DNA from: DASQJL01 sp036380835
Lineage (GTDB): Bacteria > Eisenbacteria > RBG-16-71-46 > SZUA-252
Direction: 5' to 3'
DNA: 64,000 nucleotides
NCBI GenBank assembly: GCA_036380835.1
Contig: DASVDZ010000017.1
Span: forward strand, 1 to 64,000
Shown: in pieces, positions 51,472-58,676 of the stretch
Numbering within the stretch: the first letter of the stretch is position 1
Layout of the letters: every line of letters starts with the position of its first letter
The notes under the pieces: generated by a model
Told to the model about the DNA's origin: nothing
Databases searched by the model: none
The model's input: only the letters and a program-made list of their open reading frames with translations
Program-made: the position numbers and the translations under genes

Positions 51472-52680
51472 GTGAATCCCTCCTCCCTCGACCGGGTCCA
51501 TTTCGATCCGGCCTCCCAACTAACTCACTATCAAAAGCTTATGTCGCTTCCCAGGGAGACGCTGCCTCAGCTCACCGCTGAGGAGACACGCAGGGCGTTG
51601 GAGGGCGCCGGCGCTCGCCTTCGACTGGAACTAATTGCGACCAAGCACGTTGCCCCGATCTTTCTGCTCCTGCCCTGGGGCGAGTCCCCTCCTCGCGCGA
51701 CCCTCTTCCTGACCTGGCATTCCGAAGCCCTCTCGGTCGCCCCGGCGGCCGTGGAGGGCGCCGAGCGGCTCGCGCTCGCGGCGACCCTGGGTGCGGTCGA
51801 GGCGCTGGCCGCCTCCGGGCTCCTCGGTTCGCCGGGGAGTCCCGAGGTGGCCGTGACGGTCGCGCCCGGCGCCACGCAAGGGTCGATGGTCCTCGACGGT
51901 GCCCTCAGGGAGCACCGCCCGCGGCTCCAGTCCCCCGTGGCGTTCTGGATCCGCGTTGCCGCCGCCGCGCCGAAGCGGCGTCGCGTCTTTCTCGGGGCCC
52001 GGGGCCGGGTCGTGATCGGAATCTGGGACGAGGGGCCCAATCCGTACGAGATCCGGGACCAGGTCGTGGCCGAGCTCTCCGAAGAGGCCTACGGACCACG
52101 CCCGCTCGACTTCGAGTTGCTCCGGAAGCTGGCGGGAAGCGCGGAGGCGGTCGCGTTCCTCGCCGAGACGAGCTTCGATCCGGGGCTGGCCGTGGGAGTG
52201 GGCGAGGGGCGATTCCGACACGCCCTCTTCGAGCCGCGCGGCGAAGTTCTCAGGCCGTCCGTGCGCCACCCGGGCCGGCCGCAGTCCTGGCTGGCGTTCG
52301 AGACCGCCGAGGCCGCGGAGCCGGCGGACGTGCTCCGGCGCGTGCAGGCGAAGGCGGCCGGGGCGCGGGTGGAGATGGTCGAGGCCTACCACTGGGATCG
52401 TCTGAACATCCACCACCCGATCTTCCAGGCGTTGATCGGAATGGCGAAGTCGCGCTCGGAGGGACCGGAGATCTGGCCCATGGCCCCTTGGGTCACTCCG
52501 TCCGGGCTCTTCACCCGCGCGCTCGGCGTGGGCCTCGGAGAATGGGGAATCGCGCTCCCGGATGGGGCGATGATGCGATTCCCGAAGCCCGAGGCGCTCG
52601 AGGCGATCTCCCGCGAAGCCGCCGAGCTGATTCTCCTCGGTCTAGAGAAGGCGGCCCCGAATCCACGGCCGGAAGCATGA
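51472..52680 (+). CDS. M20-peptidase-like protein with degenerate metal ligands
   Basis: 402 residues from GTG 51472; no signal peptide. Two stretches look like the two ends of an M20 metallopeptidase: ATLFLTWHSEALSVAP followed by a LAATLGAVEALAASGLL helix, and the C-terminal ALGVGLGEWGIALPDGAMMRF with PKPEALEAISREAAELIL. The metal-binding HxD reads HSE, the second catalytic Asp is absent and the Glu-Glu pair is replaced by VAPGAT. It may be an inactive M20 relative or a different enzyme built on that fold. It is alone on its strand and leads to the gap with a sigma54-type site. Confidence 0.5.
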   Translation: MNPSSLDRVHFDPASQLTHYQKLMSLPRETLPQLTAEETRRALEGAGARLRLELIATKHVAPIFLLLPWGESPPRATLFLTWHSEALSVAPAAVEGAERLALAATLGAVEALAASGLLGSPGSPEVAVTVAPGATQGSMVLDGALREHRPRLQSPVAFWIRVAAAAPKRRRVFLGARGRVVIGIWDEGPNPYEIRDQVVAELSEEAYGPRPLDFELLRKLAGSAEAVAFLAETSFDPGLAVGVGEGRFRHALFEPRGEVLRPSVRHPGRPQSWLAFETAEAAEPADVLRRVQAKAAGARVEMVEAYHWDRLNIHHPIFQALIGMAKSRSEGPEIWPMAPWVTPSGLFTRALGVGLGEWGIALPDGAMMRFPKPEALEAISREAAELILLGLEKAAPNPRPEA

Positions 52681-52840
52681 TCGGCGTATCTAGCGCGACG
52701 GCAGAGTCGTACGCGGGCGTACGTGGGATGTACGCACAGCGTCAGTCGGGTTGTGGCGTTGCTCAACCCCGGCCCCGCACCTCCCCTTCAATCTACTGGT
52801 GAGAAGCGAATTACGCGGTTATCCCCAAAGCTTCCGAGTC

Positions 52841-52856
52841 TGGCACACGCTCTGCC
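52841..52856 (+). promoter_or_regulatory. Sigma54-type -24/-12 site
   Basis: TGGCACACGCTCTGCC has the invariant GG and GC of sigma54 promoters separated by exactly 10 nt, and the -24 half TGGCAC is perfect. It lies in a gene-free stretch about 50 nt before the small ORF at 52907. Confidence 0.5.
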
Positions 52857-52906
52857 AGCATCGGATTCGCTGAGGGGGGCGTGCCGATCGCCGAATGGGG
52901 GTACCA

Positions 52907-52969
52907 ATGCTCCGAACGCTTCGCCTCGCGGCCGCCTGCATCTTCCTGGCACTGCCGTTCCTGACCTAG
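52907..52969 (+). CDS. 20-codon ORF encoding a signal-peptide-like segment
   Basis: MLRTLRLAAACIFLALPFLT followed by TAG. The sequence is a complete Sec signal sequence (basic start, hydrophobic core) and ends where cleavage would be expected. A G-run 6 nt upstream could act as ribosome binding site. It may be the stump of a decayed secreted protein gene or a real small membrane peptide. Its position between a sigma54-type site and a perfect terminator supports transcription. Confidence 0.4.
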   Translation: MLRTLRLAAACIFLALPFLT

Positions 52970-53077
52970 CGCCGCCTCGGGCAGCGCCCGGTCACCGGAC
53001 CGGAACGAAAAATAGATGTGACGTCGCGCGTCGGCAATTCGGTTTGCCCTGACCCCCCACGTGGCGCGCGGCGAGCA

Positions 53078-53113
53078 ACCCCCGCGATCAAGACGATCGC
53101 GGGGGTCTTTTTT
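53078..53113 (+). terminator. Perfect Rho-independent terminator
   Basis: ACCCCCGCGATC and GATCGCGGGGGT form a perfect 12-bp stem with a 5-nt loop, followed by C and six T. Orientation is plus strand. The stop codon of the convergent glycosyltransferase gene lies inside the stem. The nearest plus-strand stop codons upstream are at 52969 (small ORF) and 52680. Confidence 0.9.
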
Positions 53114-54299
53114 GCGGCGCGCTCCAACGCGCCCGCCCCCGCCTCAAGTCGGCGATCGGATAGAACGTGCCGCGCCACGTCACGCCGCCGCGCGAGAGCG
53201 TGATCGCCGCCGAGCGGACGATCGCAAACGCGAAGAGGATCGCGCCCACCGGCATGAGCACCGCCTGCCAGGTGCGAACCCGCGCGTAGCCCGCCGTCAC
53301 CGAATAGGCGAGGAAGACGCCCGACCAGGCGAGGATCCCGAGGGCCCGGGTCCAGGGGCTCGCGGCGAAGAGCGCGGCGATCGGGACGAGCGACGTCAGG
53401 AGCTGCATCGTCACCGCGTAGGCCGTGAACCAGACGCGAAGATCCATGGCCGGGAAGGCGTTCTTCTCGACCCCCCGGATGAGCCCGCCGATCCCGGCGT
53501 GCCACCGCGTCCGGACCCTCCCGTCGGGGAGCGCGAAGAGGGTCGTTCCGCCGCTCCGCTTCACGATCAGTCCGAGGCCCAGGTCGTCGAGCAGCTCCAT
53601 CCGGAGCGCCGCGTGCCCCCCCGCGCGCTCGTACGCGGCGCGCCGGACGAGGTTGAACGCCCCGATCCCGATGTGGTCCCGCGTCGCCGGATCGGACGCG
53701 CCCCAGGGGCGCTGCGTGACGAAGAAGATCAGGAGGAAGTAGGCGACGAAGACCGCCTCGCCGATCCCTTCGACCTCCACGTCGATTCCGACCGCCACGT
53801 GGTCGGCGCCGCCCCGGATTCCGTGCGAGACCGCGCGGCGGAGCGCGTCCGGCGCGAGCACCACGTCGCCGTCCGTGAAGAGGATCCATTCGCCGCCGGC
53901 GGCCGCCTCTCCCTCCGCGAGCGCGCGGCACTTGCCGATCCACCCCGCAGGAAGCGACGCGAGATGGATCACGCGGAGTCGCGCGTCCGCGGCCGCGAGC
54001 CGGTCCAGGATCGCCCCGGTGCCGTCGGTCGAGCGGTCGTCCACGGCGACGACCGAGAGCCTCGGGTAGTCGATCGCGAGGAGCGAGTGAACCGCCTCTT
54101 CGACGCGGGCGGCCTCGTCCCGCGCGGCCACCACGATCGAGACCGAAGGGAGCGCCTCGTCGGGCAAGGGCTCGATCTCCCCCAGACCGCGGAGGCGCCT
54201 CACGCCGGAATAGAGCACGAACCCGCCGGCGAGCCAGAAGAGGGCCGAGAGCGCGGCCGCCGCGAGGAGGGCCGATTGACACCACGCACCGAGGGACAT
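53088..54299 (-). CDS. Membrane glycosyltransferase, GT2 family
   Basis: 403 residues. An N-terminal membrane helix is followed by a GT-A domain: VSIVVAARDEAARVEEAV, VVAVDDRSTDGTG, FTDGDVVLAPDAL (DxD metal site) and ELLDDLGLGLIVK. The last 120 residues hold three to four membrane helices. The arrangement resembles HpnB/CrtQ-type enzymes that glycosylate hopanoids or carotenoids. No hopanoid or carotenoid genes are in the window, so the acceptor is unknown. Its ATG (54299) is only 11 bp from the divergent esterase ATG (54311). The last codons are part of the plus-strand terminator stem. Confidence 0.87.
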   Translation of the reverse strand: MSLGAWCQSALLAAAALSALFWLAGGFVLYSGVRRLRGLGEIEPLPDEALPSVSIVVAARDEAARVEEAVHSLLAIDYPRLSVVAVDDRSTDGTGAILDRLAAADARLRVIHLASLPAGWIGKCRALAEGEAAAGGEWILFTDGDVVLAPDALRRAVSHGIRGGADHVAVGIDVEVEGIGEAVFVAYFLLIFFVTQRPWGASDPATRDHIGIGAFNLVRRAAYERAGGHAALRMELLDDLGLGLIVKRSGGTTLFALPDGRVRTRWHAGIGGLIRGVEKNAFPAMDLRVWFTAYAVTMQLLTSLVPIAALFAASPWTRALGILAWSGVFLAYSVTAGYARVRTWQAVLMPVGAILFAFAIVRSAAITLSRGGVTWRGTFYPIADLRRGRARWSAPQKRPPRSS

Positions 54300-54304
54300 A
54301 GGCT
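54276..54304 (+). promoter_or_regulatory. Sigma70-type leaderless promoter TTGACA-17-TAGGCT
   Basis: A consensus TTGACA (54276-54281) is 17 nt from TAGGCT (54299-54304), which ends 6 nt before ATG 54311. The expected transcription start coincides with the A of the start codon. The promoter lies inside the 5' end of the divergent glycosyltransferase gene. Confidence 0.65.
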
Positions 54305-54310
54305 CCGAGG

Positions 54311-55318
54311 ATGCGGGTGCCGCGCGGTTCGGTTCAAGTCGAGACGGTCGAGAGCCGCGTCCTCCGAGGAAATCTCCCCGGCGATCCGGACGTCCGCGAC
54401 CTGCACGTCTATCTTCCGCCCGGCTACGACGACGCCGACGACCGCTATCCCGTCGTCTGGTGCCTCTCCGGCTTCACCGGGCGCGGCCGGATGCTCCTCA
54501 ACGACGGAACGTGGACGCCGGGGATCCAGGATCGGATGGACGCGCTCATCGCTTCGGGGCGCTCGAATCCGATGATCCTCGCGCTGCCCGACTGCTTCAC
54601 CCATCTGGGCGGCAGCCAGTACATCAACTCGTCGGGGCTCGGCGACTACGAGGATCACGTGATCGAGGAGCTCGTGCCGCTCGTCGATTCCCGGTTCCGG
54701 ACCCTCCCGGAGGCGAGGCATCGCGGCGTCATGGGCAAGTCGAGCGGCGGCTACGGCGCGATCGTCCTCGGAATGCGCCACCCCGACGTCTTCGGCGCCG
54801 TCGCCGACCACAGCGGCGACGCCTACTTCGAGTACTGCTATCGGAACGACTTCGCGCGCTCGGCGCGCGCGCTCCGGAGCGCGGGGGGCGTCGGCCCGTG
54901 GCTCGAACGGTTCCGAGCCCGGGCGAAGAAGCGCCACGACGAGATCGGCGTGCTCAACATCATCGCGATGGCCGCGGCCTATTCGCCCAATCCCAAGAAT
55001 CCGCCGGCCTTCTGCGACCTGCCGTTCGACGTCGCGACCGGCGCGATCCGCGAGGACGTCTGGCCGCGGTGGCTCGAGCACGACCCGCTCCGCATGGCGG
55101 AGCGCCACGCGGCGGCGCTGAGACGGCTGCGGCTCCTCTACCTCGACTGCGGGACGGAAGACGAGTTCTTCCTCGACCTGGGCGCCCGGCTCCTCGCGGG
55201 GCGCCTGGCCGATCTGGGGGTGGCGCGCGAGTACGAGGAGTTCGAGGACGGGCACATGGACATCTCCTACCGCTACGACGTGAGCCTGCCGAAGCTGTCG
55301 GCGGCGCTCGCGACGTAG
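54311..55318 (+). CDS. Alpha/beta-hydrolase esterase (enterochelin-esterase-like)
   Basis: 335 residues, no signal peptide. The putative-esterase fold is recognisable from VQVETVESRVLRGN, the LHVYLPPGYDDADDRYPVVW strand, the nucleophile elbow MGKSSGGYGAIVLGMRHPDVF and the final EFEDGHMDISYRYD with the catalytic His. The family hydrolyses esters of siderophores, acyl-CoA or S-formylglutathione-like substrates. Nothing nearby indicates siderophore work. It is expressed from its own leaderless-type promoter. Confidence 0.85.
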   Translation: MRVPRGSVQVETVESRVLRGNLPGDPDVRDLHVYLPPGYDDADDRYPVVWCLSGFTGRGRMLLNDGTWTPGIQDRMDALIASGRSNPMILALPDCFTHLGGSQYINSSGLGDYEDHVIEELVPLVDSRFRTLPEARHRGVMGKSSGGYGAIVLGMRHPDVFGAVADHSGDAYFEYCYRNDFARSARALRSAGGVGPWLERFRARAKKRHDEIGVLNIIAMAAAYSPNPKNPPAFCDLPFDVATGAIREDVWPRWLEHDPLRMAERHAAALRRLRLLYLDCGTEDEFFLDLGARLLAGRLADLGVAREYEEFEDGHMDISYRYDVSLPKLSAALAT

Positions 55319-55340
55319 GCGGCCGCGCGGTGGCGCCACG

Positions 55341-55994
55341 GTGACTCCGCCCGAGCCGAAGCCGCGACCCGCGCCTGAGCCCGAGGCCGCGCCCGCGCTC
55401 ACGCCGCAGGAAGCGGCGATCGCGGGCCTCTCCGCCTCGATCGCGGGCGGCGCGCCGGACGACGTCGCGCGTCTCGCCGAGGCGGCGATCGAGCGCGGCG
55501 CTTCCGCCGCCGCCGTCTATGAGACGGCGCTCCAGTCCTACCTCTTCGTCGGCTTCCCGCGCGCCATCGAAGCGCTCTTCGCCGTCCGCGCGGCCCTCTC
55601 GCCCCGCGGCGGCATCCCGGCCCAGGCCGCGCCCCGGGACCTCGACGGATGGGAACGAAGCGGCCGAGCCCTCTGCCGGAGCGTCTATGGCTCCAACTTC
55701 GAGAGGCTGCTCGACGTGATGCGCTCGCTCTCCCCCGATCTCGCCGACTGGATGATCCTCGAGGGGTACGGGAAGACGCTCTCCCGCGCGGGATTGGCCC
55801 CGCTCACGCGGGAGTACGCCGTCGTCGCGATCCTCACCACGACCCGGATGTGGCGCCAGCTCCGCTCTCACGCGATCGGCGCCGTGAACCTGGGGGGGAC
55901 ACGCGCGGGGGTCCGCGAGACGATCGTCCTCTGCTCCCCCTGGGCGGGCGGCGACGCGGTGGCCGAGGCGCTCGGCGTCACCGGATTGGACTGA
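55341..55994 (+). CDS. Carboxymuconolactone-decarboxylase-like (AhpD fold) protein
   Basis: 217 residues from GTG 55341. Two CMD-like halves are visible: ALTPQEAAIAGLSASIAGGA with AVYETALQSYLFVGFPRAIEA, and LTREYAVVAILTTTRMWRQLRSHAIGAVNLGG followed by VRETI. The CxxC that makes AhpD an alkylhydroperoxidase is missing, so peroxidase activity is unlikely. The first 20 residues are Pro/Glu/Ala-rich and disordered. The gene is 4 nt upstream of the DapF-like gene and probably cotranslated. Confidence 0.82.
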   Translation: MTPPEPKPRPAPEPEAAPALTPQEAAIAGLSASIAGGAPDDVARLAEAAIERGASAAAVYETALQSYLFVGFPRAIEALFAVRAALSPRGGIPAQAAPRDLDGWERSGRALCRSVYGSNFERLLDVMRSLSPDLADWMILEGYGKTLSRAGLAPLTREYAVVAILTTTRMWRQLRSHAIGAVNLGGTRAGVRETIVLCSPWAGGDAVAEALGVTGLD

Positions 55995-55998
55995 CGGG

Positions 55999-56829
55999 AT
56001 GATCGACGCCGACTTCGTGAAATCGCACGGCCTCGGGAACGACTACCTGGTCGTCGACTCGGCGCGGTTCCCCGTGCCGCTCACCCCCGAGCGGATCCGG
56101 CTCCTCTGCCACCGCCACATCGGAGTGGGATCGGACGGGATCCTCGAGGTGAGCGCCAGCGACGATCGATTCTTCGTGCGCATCTGGAATCCGGACGGGT
56201 CCGAGGCGGAACGGAGCGGGAACGGCCTCCGAATCGCGGCGAAGTTCCTCGCCGAGCACGGCTACACCGAGGAGACGACGTTCGCGATCGACACGATCGC
56301 GGGGGCGGTCCGCACGGAGGTCTTCCAGACCGGCGGCCGCGTGACGGCGGTGCGCCTCGAGATGGGGCGCGCCGTCGTGGACCGTAGCCTGAAGGCGCTC
56401 CCGGTGGACGGCGAGCGCCTCGACGCCACCGTCCTCTCGGTCGGCAATCCCCACTGCGTGGTCTTCGGCCAGCCGCTCACCCGGGAGCGGCTCTTCGCGC
56501 TCGGTCCCAAGATCGAGAACCACGCGCGATTCCCGAACCGGATCAACGTGCAGCTCGCGGAGCCGGAGACGCGATCGCGCGTCCGCGCGCTCGTCTGGGA
56601 GCGGGGCGCGGGGCACACGCTCGCCTCCGGCACGAGCGCCTGCGCGGTCGCCTCGGCCTGCCGCGACCGCGGGCTCACGGACGGCACGGTCACGGTGGTG
56701 ATGGAGGGGGGCGAGCTGACCGTCGAGGTGGACGAGCACCTCGACCTGATCATGACGGGCCCGGTGGAGGAGGTCGCGACGGGGTTCCTGAGCCCCGACC
56801 TGATGGCCCGCCTCCTCGAGATCCAGTAG
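55999..56829 (+). CDS. dapF: Diaminopimelate-epimerase family protein with Ser in place of both catalytic Cys
   Basis: 276 residues, full length, with both mirror-image halves of the fold. The start FVKSHGLGNDYLVVD, the anion-binding PDGSEAERSGNGLRI and the C-terminal WERGAGHTLASGTSACA are all recognisable. In diaminopimelate epimerase the acid/base pair is two cysteines, one just before GNG and one before GTG-type loops. Here those positions are Ser73 and Ser210. The symbol follows the family only; the reaction may be epimerisation of another substrate or altered. No other lysine or peptidoglycan gene is adjacent. Confidence 0.85.
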   Translation: MIDADFVKSHGLGNDYLVVDSARFPVPLTPERIRLLCHRHIGVGSDGILEVSASDDRFFVRIWNPDGSEAERSGNGLRIAAKFLAEHGYTEETTFAIDTIAGAVRTEVFQTGGRVTAVRLEMGRAVVDRSLKALPVDGERLDATVLSVGNPHCVVFGQPLTRERLFALGPKIENHARFPNRINVQLAEPETRSRVRALVWERGAGHTLASGTSACAVASACRDRGLTDGTVTVVMEGGELTVEVDEHLDLIMTGPVEEVATGFLSPDLMARLLEIQ

Positions 56830-56879
56830 CGCGCGCCCGGCGGCGTGGCGGCGCGGCGGCCCTCGGCGAGACGGGGCGC

Positions 56880-57293
56880 CTACGCCTTCGGCTTCGGCCA
56901 GATGATCTTGCTCGCCATGAGGAGCGCCCCGCCGACCAGGGCGGGAAGGAGCCCCACGAGCCACTGGTTCTTGTCGGGCTCCTGGGACTGAATCAGGAGG
57001 GCGACTCCGACGCCGACCGCGACCAGGATGAGCCCGGCGATCATGAGGCCGTGGGCGCGCCGAAGCCGCCCGTTCCCGACTCCGTATTCCTCGTAGACGC
57101 CGGTCGGGGTCAGCGAGGGAATCTTGTCCGGATCGAGCCCGCGTTCGATCGCCGCGATCCGCTCCTTCCGGGCCAGCTCCTCGAGCCGCTGCTGGCCGAG
57201 GAGACGCACGATGGCCACGCTGATGCCCCCGATGATCGCGACGATCGGGATGATAAGGACGAATGCCTCTGGGACCCAGTCCGAGCTCCACAT
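56880..57293 (-). CDS. DUF6249-like membrane protein
   Basis: 137 residues from ATG 57293, AAGGAG 11 nt upstream. One helix at the N-terminus (FVLIIPIVAIIGGISVAIV), a basic amphipathic stretch (ARKERIAAIERGLDPDKIP) and two helices in the C-terminal half (GLMIAGLILVAVGVGVALLI and LVGLLPALVGGALLMASKII). The KERxAxIERGxDP segment is characteristic of small membrane proteins of the DUF6249 type often found beside ECF sigma genes. It is divergent from one here. Confidence 0.72.
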   Translation of the reverse strand: MWSSDWVPEAFVLIIPIVAIIGGISVAIVRLLGQQRLEELARKERIAAIERGLDPDKIPSLTPTGVYEEYGVGNGRLRRAHGLMIAGLILVAVGVGVALLIQSQEPDKNQWLVGLLPALVGGALLMASKIIWPKPKA

Positions 57294-57397
57294 GGTTCGA
57301 CGTGCTCCTTCGAGTTGGTTTCGCTTCGGGTTCCCGGCCGCCGGGATCCCCACGGTCCGGGGCCTTCCGCCCCCATAGACCGGGTGACGCCCCGGCG

Positions 57398-57433
57398 CGG
57401 TTTCACGTAGGGGCTCGGGCCGTCGTGAAACCG
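57398..57433. promoter_or_regulatory. Perfect 10-bp inverted repeat between DUF6249 and ECF sigma genes
   Basis: CGGTTTCACG (57398-57407) and CGTGAAACCG (57424-57433) are exact reverse complements 16 bp apart. Each arm contains GTGAAACC, which resembles the GAAC-type -35 sequences of ECF sigma promoters and points outward in both directions. On the minus strand GTCTAT follows at 57380. It could be a divergent autoregulated promoter or a regulator's operator. Confidence 0.55.
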
Positions 57434-57463
57434 TGGGCGGCGGTCGGGTGGTCCAAGGGATCG

Positions 57464-58090
57464 ATGAAGGACTCCCTCGCGGCGCCCGCGGAGTCCTCGG
57501 GGCCGCCCGCGGACGAGAGAGCCCTCGTCGGGCGCTGCCAGGGAGGCGACACCGAGGCGTATCGCATCCTGGTCGACCGATACCGGGACCGGGCCTACGG
57601 CCTCGCGCTCCGGCTCCTCCGGTCGCCGTCCGACGCCGAGGAGGTGGCCCAGGACGCCTTCGTCCGGGCGTGGCGGGCCCTCCCCGACTTCCGCGGCGAC
57701 GCGGCGTTCGGGAGCTGGCTCTACCGGATCGTCTGGCGCCGCGCGGTCGATCGCGCGGCGGTGCTGCGCCACCGCCGTTCGCGGGAGGCCGACCTGGCGG
57801 CCGCGGAGCACGTGGCCTCGCCCGAGACGGCCGACCGGGCGCTCGCGGCGGACGAGGACCGGTGGCTAAGGCTGGTGGACGGGTTGAGCGAGCCGCAGCG
57901 CGCCGTCGTGACGCTCTTCTATTACCACGATCAGTCGGTGAAGGAGGTCGCCACGGCGCTCACCATGCCGGAGGGAACGGTGAAGACCCATCTGGCCCGC
58001 GCGCGCGCCGCGCTCCGAGCACGGCGCGCGGCGGTGGCCGGCGGTGGAGCCGGCGAAGTCAGCGAAGAGGGAACGAACGATGCGATGTGA
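57464..58090 (+). CDS. ECF (extracytoplasmic function) RNA polymerase sigma factor
   Basis: 208 residues from ATG 57464, AAGGGA 3-4 nt upstream. Region 2 is YRDRAYGLALRLLRSPSDAEEV with QDAFVRAWRALPDFRGDAAF; region 4 is LSEPQRAVVTLFYYHDQSVKEV with MPEGTVKTHLARAR. There is no region 1 or 3, as expected for ECF sigmas. It should direct polymerase to stress promoters when released by its anti-sigma factor, encoded by the next, overlapping gene. Confidence 0.94.
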   Translation: MKDSLAAPAESSGPPADERALVGRCQGGDTEAYRILVDRYRDRAYGLALRLLRSPSDAEEVAQDAFVRAWRALPDFRGDAAFGSWLYRIVWRRAVDRAAVLRHRRSREADLAAAEHVASPETADRALAADEDRWLRLVDGLSEPQRAVVTLFYYHDQSVKEVATALTMPEGTVKTHLARARAALRARRAAVAGGGAGEVSEEGTNDAM

Positions 58091-58676
58091 CGCCTTCGAG
58101 CGGTGGCTGGACGACGGGATGCCGGAGTTCGGATCGGCCGGCGCCATGGCGCACGCCCACGACTGCCGCCGCTGCGCGCCGCTCTTGGTTGCGGCTCGGG
58201 CCGTCGAGGCGGCGCTCGGCACGGCGCCGCCGGAGGCCCCGGCCGGCTTCACCGCGGCGGTGATGGCCGGCGTTGGGGCGCTCGAGGCGCCCTCGCCCCG
58301 GCAGCGTCTCTCCGAACGCCGCGCCGCGCCCTGGTGGCTCGAGATCGCGTCGGAGCCGGCGGTCTGGGTCGGGCTGGCGCTCGCTCCGGCGCTCGCCGTG
58401 ACGCAGGCCCTCGCGCCGCGTCTTGCCGGAGCGTTCGCGGGCGTCGCGGAGGCGGCCGCCTCCGCCTGGTCCGCCGCGGCCGCGCTCTGGATCGCGCGGC
58501 TCCCCTCGGTCGTCCTCCCGCTCGGGCACACCGAGCGCGGGGCGCTCGCCATCGGCCTCGCGCTACCGCTCCTCTGGGTCCTCTACCGGGCGCCTACTTG
58601 GGTTGCGGGCTCGTGGGGTTGGAAGGCGCGGGCTTCGTCTCGAGCGCCCGGGTCGCGTCCTCGATCGCGCGGGTGA
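58080..58676 (+). CDS. Membrane zinc-type anti-sigma factor
   Basis: 198 residues from ATG 58080, overlapping the sigma gene by 11 nt. The N-terminal cytoplasmic part has an HAHDCRRCAPLL motif, the HxxxCxxC zinc-anti-sigma signature. Hydrophobic stretches follow near residues 95-120 and 140-180 (AVWVGLALAPALAVTQALA), so it spans the membrane. It probably holds the ECF sigma until an envelope signal arrives. Its last 27 codons lie antisense to the S41 gene, an 83-bp convergent overlap. Confidence 0.82.
   Translation: MRCDAFERWLDDGMPEFGSAGAMAHAHDCRRCAPLLVAARAVEAALGTAPPEAPAGFTAAVMAGVGALEAPSPRQRLSERRAAPWWLEIASEPAVWVGLALAPALAVTQALAPRLAGAFAGVAEAAASAWSAAAALWIARLPSVVLPLGHTERGALAIGLALPLLWVLYRAPTWVAGSWGWKARASSRAPGSRPRSRG

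Larger units (their letters stand above)
52681..53077 (+). other. 400-bp gap carrying a putative small transcription unit
   Basis: No normal-length gene is present here on either strand. The stretch holds a -24/-12 type promoter at 52841-52856, a 20-codon ORF at 52907-52969 and ends at a perfect Rho-independent terminator (53078-53113). The part from 52681 to 52840 shows nothing that I can name. After the ORF's TAG the same frame stays open to past 53120, so a decayed secreted protein is also possible. Confidence 0.5.

Noticed and set aside
53078..53113. Terminator for the minus-strand glycosyltransferase gene
   Set aside because: The T-run is only on the plus strand; on the minus strand the stem is not followed by T, and the gene's stop codon lies inside the stem.
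53061..54575. A 504-codon plus-strand frame over the glycosyltransferase and esterase genes
   Set aside because: It is antisense to or out of frame with two clear genes, starts in the terminator and has the composition of a GC-rich shadow.
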